From NCBI GenBank assembly GCA_040401695.1, contig JBBANY010000050.1, forward strand, positions 1-16,758: a DNA stretch of 16,758 nucleotides, read 5' to 3'. This document shows positions 12,601 to 16,758 of this stretch, piece after piece. Both the position numbers and the translations under genes were made by a program. The first letter of the stretch is position 1. Each line of letters opens with the position of its first letter. The stretch comes from F1-20-MAGs119 sp040401695 (GTDB lineage Bacteria > Actinomycetota > Acidimicrobiia > Acidimicrobiales > Ilumatobacteraceae). The notes beneath the pieces are model-generated. The model was not told where the DNA came from. It made no database searches and worked only from the letters and a program-made list of their open reading frames with translations.

Positions 12601-13593
12601 ATGGCAACCACGAACCGCCCTGATGCACCGGACCGCGACGCGCTCCTCCGGATGTTCGAAATCCAGCAGAAGATCAAGACCGCCGACGAGAGATTCCGCG
12701 CGATGTTGACGAGCGGTCAGGTCCAGTTGATCTACTACTCGCCCCGCGGTCAGGAATGCATCAGCGCGGGCTACGCAGTGCACCTGCGTCCCGACGACTA
12801 CGTCGTGACGATCTACCGCGGTCTCCACGACCACATCGCAAAGGGCGTGCCCATGCGCGAACTGTGGGCCGAGTTCCTCGGCCGTGGCACCGGAACCTGC
12901 AAGGGCAAGGGTGGCCCGATGCACGTCACCCACCCCGCATCGGGTCTCATGGTGACCACGGGCATCGTCGGCGCGGGCATCCCGATCGCCAACGGTTTCG
13001 GTCTCGCGGCGCAACTGTCGGGAACCGATCAGGTGACCGTCGTGAACTTCGGTGACGGCGCATCGAACATCGGTGCGTTCCACGAGGGTCTCAACATGGC
13101 GGCCGTGTGGAAACTGCCCGTCATCTTCGTGTGCCAAAACAACCTCTACGGCGAACACACCCCGATGGCGATGTCGACCGGCGTCGAGTACATCTCCGAG
13201 CGCGCGGCGTCGTACGGAATGCCCGGTGTGACGGTGAACGGCAACGACCCCGTCGCGATGTGGAAGGTCGCCGGCGAAGCAGTCGCCCGCGCCCGTGCCG
13301 GCGAGGGCCCGACGCTGATCGAGGCCCGCACGTACCGCTTCTGGGGTCACCTCATGGGCGACGCGATGGAGTACATGCCGAAAGAAGAGCGCAAGGCCGC
13401 AATGGCAGCCGACCCGCTGCCGGCCTTCCGTGCGTGGCTTCTCGAGAACGGCCACGCGAACGAGTCGCAGCTCGCCGAGATCGAGGACCAGATCAAGGCC
13501 CTCGTCGACGACGCCGTCGATTTTGCGATGAACAGCCCCGAGCCGCCCATGGACGAGCTCTACACCGACGTCTACGAAGAAATCATCAAGTGA
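12601..13593 (+). CDS. Thiamine-diphosphate 2-oxoacid/acetoin dehydrogenase E1, alpha subunit
   Basis: This is the alpha subunit of the heterotetrameric E1 that decarboxylates a 2-oxoacid, or cleaves acetoin, on thiamine diphosphate and passes the acyl unit to a lipoyl group. It has 330 residues, the short size typical of AcoA-type subunits. The ThDP/Mg motif is intact, from GDGASNIGAFHEG (151-163) to VCQNN (N180-N181). SPRGQECISAGYAVHL (47-62), TIYRGLHDHIA (70-80) and KGKGGPMHV (101-109) are also family-typical. The loop that is usually GHSxxDxxxYR here reads GHLMGDAMEYMPKEE (249-263): the Ser is Leu, and the Tyr-Arg pair is altered. It lies 10 nt upstream of E1 beta. Acetoin, pyruvate and branched-chain oxoacids are all possible substrates; I favour the acetoin-type group on length and the KGKGGPMH segment. 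Confidence 0.88.
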   Translation: MATTNRPDAPDRDALLRMFEIQQKIKTADERFRAMLTSGQVQLIYYSPRGQECISAGYAVHLRPDDYVVTIYRGLHDHIAKGVPMRELWAEFLGRGTGTCKGKGGPMHVTHPASGLMVTTGIVGAGIPIANGFGLAAQLSGTDQVTVVNFGDGASNIGAFHEGLNMAAVWKLPVIFVCQNNLYGEHTPMAMSTGVEYISERAASYGMPGVTVNGNDPVAMWKVAGEAVARARAGEGPTLIEARTYRFWGHLMGDAMEYMPKEERKAAMAADPLPAFRAWLLENGHANESQLAEIEDQIKALVDDAVDFAMNSPEPPMDELYTDVYEEIIK

Positions 13594-13603
13594 GGAACGC
13601 GCG

Positions 13604-14605
13604 ATGACAACGACCGAACCCCGCATCATGCCGATGGGCATGGCCATCAACGAGGCGATGGATGTCGCCATGGGACTCGACGAAAAGGTGTTCCTCCTCG
13701 GTGAGGACATCGCCGAACCGTCGGGTGGCGTCTACAAGATCACCAAGGGTCTTTCGACCAAGTACGGCACGGAGCGCGTTCGCAAGACCCCGATCTCCGA
13801 AGCGGCAATCATCGGTGCTGCCGTCGGTGCGGCAATCGCCGGCTACAAGCCCGTCGCAGAAATCATGATCATGGACTTCATCGGGGTCTGCCTCGACCAG
13901 ATCACGAACCACGCAGCAAAGATTCGCTACATGTCGGGTGGCCAGACCACCGTGCCCATGGTCATCCGCACCAGCGCCGGAGCCGGCCGTGGTTTCGGTG
14001 CACAGCACTCGGAACTGCTCGAGGCGTTCGCCGTGCACTCGCCGGGCATGAAGGTTGCGATCCCTTCGAATCCTGCCGACGCGAAGGGTCTTCTCATCAG
14101 TTCGATCTTCGACGCCGACCCTGTGTTGTTCGTCGAGCCGATGCTCATGTACTGGGACCCGGCGTATGCAGGAGAGGTTCCCGCCGGTGACTACCGCGTG
14201 CCGCTCGGCAAGGCGAACACCGTCGTCGAGGGCAAGGACGTCTCGCTCATTTCGTACGGCCGACAGGTGCACACCTGCAAGCAGGCCGCCGAGGCACTTG
14301 CCGCAGAGGGCATCAGCGCCGAGGTCATCGACCTGCGTTCGATCGTCCCCTACGACGAGGCCGCGGTCATGGCGTCGGTCGCAAAGACCAAGCGCGCCGT
14401 CGTGGTGCACGAGGCAGTCACGCGCTGTGGTTTCGGTGCCGAACTGTCGAGCCGCATCCACGAGGAACTGTTCGGCACTCTCGCCGCGCCGGTTCAGCGT
14501 GTCGGTGGAAAGAACATTCCGATTCCGTACGCGAGCAACCTCGAAAAAGCGTTCCTGCCGCAGGTCGACGACGTCGTCGCGGCCGTCAAGCGCACCAACA
14601 AGTAA
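13604..14605 (+). CDS. Thiamine-diphosphate 2-oxoacid/acetoin dehydrogenase E1, beta subunit
   Basis: This is the partner of the preceding E1 alpha; together they form the alpha2-beta2 active site. It has 333 residues, normal for AcoB/PdhB. Key segments are INEAMDVAM (15-23), FLLGEDIAEPSGGVYKITKG (30-49), TPISEAAIIGAAVGAA (62-77, with the Glu that contacts the thiamine ring) and GFGAQHSELLEAF (130-142, with a conserved His). The C-terminal transketolase domain follows (ISYGRQVHTCKQAAEAL and IDLRSIVPYDE). ATG 13604 has a GAGGA Shine-Dalgarno that begins inside the stop region of E1 alpha, so translation is coupled. It ends only 5 bp before the stop codon of the convergent DUF305 gene. No E2 acyltransferase or E3 follows in the window. 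Confidence 0.9.
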   Translation: MTTTEPRIMPMGMAINEAMDVAMGLDEKVFLLGEDIAEPSGGVYKITKGLSTKYGTERVRKTPISEAAIIGAAVGAAIAGYKPVAEIMIMDFIGVCLDQITNHAAKIRYMSGGQTTVPMVIRTSAGAGRGFGAQHSELLEAFAVHSPGMKVAIPSNPADAKGLLISSIFDADPVLFVEPMLMYWDPAYAGEVPAGDYRVPLGKANTVVEGKDVSLISYGRQVHTCKQAAEALAAEGISAEVIDLRSIVPYDEAAVMASVAKTKRAVVVHEAVTRCGFGAELSSRIHEELFGTLAAPVQRVGGKNIPIPYASNLEKAFLPQVDDVVAAVKRTNK

Positions 14606-14610
14606 ACGTC

Positions 14611-15282
14611 TCAGCCCGCTGCGGCGAGAAGTTTCTCCAGCTCGGCGATCTCGCCGGTCTGGGCCTTTGTCATCGAGTTCGCCATCGCGCGGACCTCGTC
14701 GTTCGAGCCGTGCATACCCGCATGTTCCGCCATGTGCACCCCGCCCTTGTGGTGGGCGATCATCAATTCGGCGAACATCCGGTCGGCGTCGATTCCACGT
14801 GACTGCTGAAGCGACTGCATCTGGTCATCGGTGGCATAACCGGGCATCTGCGCGAGGGGAGTGGGCTCGTCCATCCAGCCCATCACCTGGTCCGTCTCGT
14901 TCGTCTCGGCGGCATCGAACTGGCGCAACAGTTGCACCATGCGTCCGGCCTCGTTCGACTGGTTGACGATGATTTCGCGCGCGATGAGACGCAGCGTGCC
15001 GCGCGACTCGGAACCGTCACCCATTCCCGGAGCCGACACATCGAGATAGATGAGGCCCATGTTGACGGCTTGCTCGTGGTGGATCCGCATGTCCTGGAGA
15101 AAGCCGATGTCCGAGCCGTTCTTTGCACCCTTGCCTCGCGACTCGCCGAAGACGAAGCCGACCGCGGCTGCCAGAACCGCGGCGGCCACCACCATGAGGA
15201 TGATGTTGACGGGGTTCATCCACCATGGCAGGACGGTTTCGTCGGTCTCCACGGGGCGGCCTTGTGCGGGGGATTCGGTCAT
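14611..15282 (-). CDS. Membrane-anchored DUF305 protein
   Basis: DUF305 proteins are small helical His/Met-rich proteins with a ferritin-like four-helix layout. Their role is unsettled, although metal (often copper) handling is suggested. This one has 223 residues. It has a cytoplasmic head, a single transmembrane helix at about 25-45, and an outside domain with two copies of the family motif: FLQDMRIHHEQAVNMG (61-76) and FAELMIAHHKGGVHMAEHAG (170-189). Both HH pairs are intact (68-69 and 177-178), and the domain is rich in Met. ATG 15282 was chosen over an in-frame start at 15375 because the latter lies inside the divergent lipoyl gene. There is no obvious Shine-Dalgarno; a weak -10-like CAGGCT sits 7 nt upstream. 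It separates E1 beta from the lipoyl protein, running against both. Confidence 0.85.
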   Translation of the reverse strand: MTESPAQGRPVETDETVLPWWMNPVNIILMVVAAAVLAAAVGFVFGESRGKGAKNGSDIGFLQDMRIHHEQAVNMGLIYLDVSAPGMGDGSESRGTLRLIAREIIVNQSNEAGRMVQLLRQFDAAETNETDQVMGWMDEPTPLAQMPGYATDDQMQSLQQSRGIDADRMFAELMIAHHKGGVHMAEHAGMHGSNDEVRAMANSMTKAQTGEIAELEKLLAAAG

Positions 15283-15288
15283 GACTCG

Positions 15289-15321
15289 TAGCCTGCCATC
15301 GAAAACGGGTAGAAAGAAGGG
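15289..15321 (+). promoter_or_regulatory. Candidate promoter and ribosome-binding site of the lipoyl gene
   Basis: A -10-like TAGCCT (15289-15294) precedes a Shine-Dalgarno AAGAAGGG (15314-15321) that ends 1 nt before ATG 15323. The purine-rich core AAGAAGG is strong but unusually close to the start. The whole divergent gap to DUF305 is 40 bp. No -35 is convincing. Confidence 0.35.
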
Positions 15322-15322
15322 C

Positions 15323-15553
15323 ATGTCAACCCCCATCAGCATCCCCAAGCTCGGTGTCTCGATGACCGAGGGCACCCTCGTCGAGTGGCTCGTCGAAGAC
15401 GGCCAGGAAGTTCAGCCGGGCGACGTGCTGTACCGCCTCGAAACCGACAAGGTGGAAAACGACATCGAAGCGCCGATCGCCGGCGTCGTGCGATTGACCG
15501 GCGAAGAGGGCGAGACCTACGAGGTCGGCACCCAGATCGGTTCGATCGACTGA
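15323..15553 (+). CDS. Free-standing lipoyl-domain protein
   Basis: This is a 76-residue protein that is nothing but a biotinyl/lipoyl domain. The fold is complete: PKLGVSMTEGTLVEWLVEDG (8-27), then the lipoylation hairpin LETDKVENDI with acceptor Lys43, then APIAGVVRLTGEEGETYEVG (50-69). The DK-V/I context and the VSMTEG segment resemble lipoyl domains of 2-oxoacid dehydrogenase E2 proteins and of AcoC rather than biotin carriers, which have MKM. There is no peripheral-subunit-binding or catalytic acyltransferase domain. With E1 alpha and E1 beta nearby, it probably accepts the acyl group from that E1. Who takes the acyl group and who reoxidises the lipoyl is not seen here. It lies 40 bp from the divergent DUF305 start and is followed directly by a repeat array. 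Confidence 0.88.
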   Translation: MSTPISIPKLGVSMTEGTLVEWLVEDGQEVQPGDVLYRLETDKVENDIEAPIAGVVRLTGEEGETYEVGTQIGSID

Positions 15554-15554
15554 T

Positions 15555-15648
15555 CAGCCCTCGCGGGCGTTGTTCACTCAGCCCTTGCGGTCGTTGTTCA
15601 CTTAGCCCTTGCGGGCTGCGCGTTGTTGTTCGCTAGCCCTTGCGGGCT
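15555..15648. repeat. Four-unit degenerate tandem repeat of small GNRA-loop hairpins
   Basis: Units start at 15555, 15579, 15603 and 15634, with spacings of 24, 24 and 31 bp. Each contains AGCCC(T/C)TGCGGG-like sequence followed by GTTGTTC. Read on the minus strand, units 3 and 4 (15604-15617 and 15635-15648) form AGCCC-GCAA-GGGCT. Unit 1 forms GCCC-GCGA-GGGC. Unit 2 forms the same stem with one mismatch. The loops are of GNRA type, and the one loop change (GCAA to GCGA) keeps that class. Unit 4 is the last coding bases and stop of the acyl-CoA dehydrogenase gene. In the other units the same reading would give Arg-Lys/Glu-Gly-stop again. There is no U-tract, so these are not standard terminators. 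CRISPR is excluded because the units are contiguous, with no spacers. Confidence 0.75.
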
Positions 15649-16758
15649 GTGCGTTGCGCCTCCGAGAAGGGGAGGTCCTTGTCGACGCGCGGTTCGGCGG
15701 GCAGTCCGAGCACGCGCTCACCGATGATGTTGCGCTGAATCTCGTCGCTGCCACCTGCAATGCGATAGCCCGGCGCGCCGAGGATGTGTTCGCTCCACGC
15801 GTAGGTGCCCCACTCGCCGCCGTCGACCACGACCTTCGCACCGAGAATCTGTGCGATCACGTCGCCGGTCTTCGTCATTCCTGCGGTCCACATCAACTTG
15901 CCGAGTGAGCCTTCGGGGCCGGGTGTCTGGCCGGCTCGCATGCCCGCGGCGACGCGACGGTTGGTGTACTGCGCCGTGCGCAACAGTCCGTAGAGCTTTG
16001 CGATCTCCTGGCGGATGATCGGATCGTCGAGAACGCCGGCCCAACGCGCGGCCGCGACGACCTGCTTGAACGATCCACCGGTGTGACTGCTCGAGGAACT
16101 GCTCGAGTGGTCGCGCTCGAAGCCGAGACACGTGAGTGCAACGCGCCAACCCTCGCCGACGGGTCCGAGACGGAACTCGTCGGGGATGCGGGCGTCGGTG
16201 AGGAACACTTCATTGAAGTTGGCGCCGCCCGACATCTGCTTGATGGGGCGAACTTCGACACCCTTCCAGTCGAAGGGCACCATGAACGCGGTGAGACCCT
16301 TGTGCTTGGGCACGTCGAAGTCGCTGCGCGTGATTGCAAGGCCCCACTCCGAGAAGCGCGCACCCGAGGTCCACACTTTCTGGCCGTTCAGAATCCACTC
16401 GTCCCCGTCGCGCACCGCACGGGTTGTGAGCGATGCGAGGTCGGATCCGGCGCTCGGTTCGGAGAACAACTGGCATCCGCAGATGTCCATGCGCATGATC
16501 GGCTTGCACCACTTTTCCTTCTGCTCGGGTGTGCCGAATGCAGCGACGGTCGGTGCGATGAGCCCCATCGACGTCGGCGGCAATTCACCCGCGGACGGAA
16601 TGACGAACTTGCGCTCTTCGGCCATGTAGGCGCGCACGTAACTCGCGGGCAGACCGCGTCCACCGAGTTCCTCCGGCCAGTTGATCATCGCGTAGCCGGC
16701 GTCGAACTTCTTTGATTGCCACGCCTTCACGGCGTTCAATCGGGCAAGTTCCTCTTCG
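15633..16758 (-). CDS. Acyl-CoA dehydrogenase, FadE-type, partial at the right edge
   Basis: This FAD enzyme introduces an alpha-beta double bond into an acyl-CoA. I see 374 residues; the reading frame stays open to the window edge, so a short N-terminal piece is missing (the first in-window start-like codon, TTG 16739, is internal). Visible are GLIAPTVAAFGT, the flavin motif LFSEPSAGSDLASL (98-111 of the visible chain), WILNGQKVWTSGA (121-133), GEGWRVALTCLGFERD (201-216) and the C-terminal RIAGGSDEIQRNIIGERVLGLP. The Glu376 position of medium-chain enzymes is Gly335 here. E214 in GFERD sits where isovaleryl-CoA dehydrogenase keeps its base, so it is the likely catalytic residue. A run of seven Ser (218-224) follows at once. 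Steroid or fatty-acid side-chain substrates are plausible; specificity is not determinable. Confidence 0.9.
   Translation of the reverse strand, partial: EEELARLNAVKAWQSKKFDAGYAMINWPEELGGRGLPASYVRAYMAEERKFVIPSAGELPPTSMGLIAPTVAAFGTPEQKEKWCKPIMRMDICGCQLFSEPSAGSDLASLTTRAVRDGDEWILNGQKVWTSGARFSEWGLAITRSDFDVPKHKGLTAFMVPFDWKGVEVRPIKQMSGGANFNEVFLTDARIPDEFRLGPVGEGWRVALTCLGFERDHSSSSSSSHTGGSFKQVVAAARWAGVLDDPIIRQEIAKLYGLLRTAQYTNRRVAAGMRAGQTPGPEGSLGKLMWTAGMTKTGDVIAQILGAKVVVDGGEWGTYAWSEHILGAPGYRIAGGSDEIQRNIIGERVLGLPAEPRVDKDLPFSEAQRTARKG
16086..16106 (-). repeat. In-gene 12-bp duplication encoding a Ser run
   Basis: The plus strand shows ACTGCTCGA at 16086-16094 and again at 16098-16106, with a 12-bp period. 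On the minus strand this encodes seven consecutive Ser with mixed codons (TCG, AGC, AGT, TCC). The frame is kept on both sides. Confidence 0.7.

Noticed and set aside
11917..13710. A 597-codon open frame on the minus strand
   Set aside because: It is antisense to the hydrolase and E1 genes, and its translation has no domain signature.
15555..15648. CRISPR array
   Set aside because: The units are contiguous and degenerate, without unique spacers, and match the end of the neighbouring gene.

Overview
The window is a gene-dense stretch of high-GC bacterial chromosome, most likely from an actinobacterium. I lean towards Acidimicrobiia or a relative, but that is inference from gene content and style, not from a marker gene. 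Pointers are an F420-type luciferase-like oxidoreductase, an L,D-transpeptidase with a Thr-rich tail, a FadE-type acyl-CoA dehydrogenase, a Rieske oxygenase, and several genes whose -10 element lies only 6-9 nt before the start codon, as in leaderless transcripts. There are no RNA genes, insertion sequences, phage genes or CRISPR arrays. No gene-free gap exceeds about 100 bases.

Layout. (1) 1-2103: an iron(III) ABC importer read leftwards. It has a lipoprotein binding protein followed by a permease that runs off the left edge, behind a promoter overlapped by two DtxR/IdeR-like operators. (2) 2104-7588: single genes in alternating orientation. These are a DHA2-type MFS exporter, a RutE-like nitroreductase, an F420-dependent LLM oxidoreductase, a CPG2-like M20 peptidase and a long-form (E. 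coli-type) argininosuccinate synthase. Two convergent pairs meet stop-to-stop in the palindrome TGATCA. (3) 7640-9671: a leftward operon of a four-helix membrane protein, an 84-residue Cys/His-containing small protein and a Rieske oxygenase alpha subunit. The last two genes overlap by ATGA. (4) 9719-12537: a rightward set of a DPM1-like glycosyltransferase, an L,D-transpeptidase and an alpha/beta hydrolase. (5) 12601-15553: E1 alpha and E1 beta of a thiamine-diphosphate 2-oxoacid or acetoin dehydrogenase, a divergent membrane-anchored DUF305 protein, and a free-standing 76-residue lipoyl-domain protein. (6) 15554-16758: a small tandem-repeat/hairpin array, then the 3' end of an acyl-CoA dehydrogenase entering from the right.

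How they may work together. The iron importer is the clearest regulated unit. The most provocative unit is in regions 4-5. Acetoin dehydrogenase E2 proteins of the AcoC type fuse a lipoyl domain to an alpha/beta hydrolase. Here an alpha/beta hydrolase gene and a lone lipoyl domain flank E1 alpha/E1 beta as separate genes, and no ordinary E2 acyltransferase is visible. This may be a dismantled AcoC-like E2, but that is an inference. The hydrolase sits tightly behind the L,D-transpeptidase, which argues the other way.
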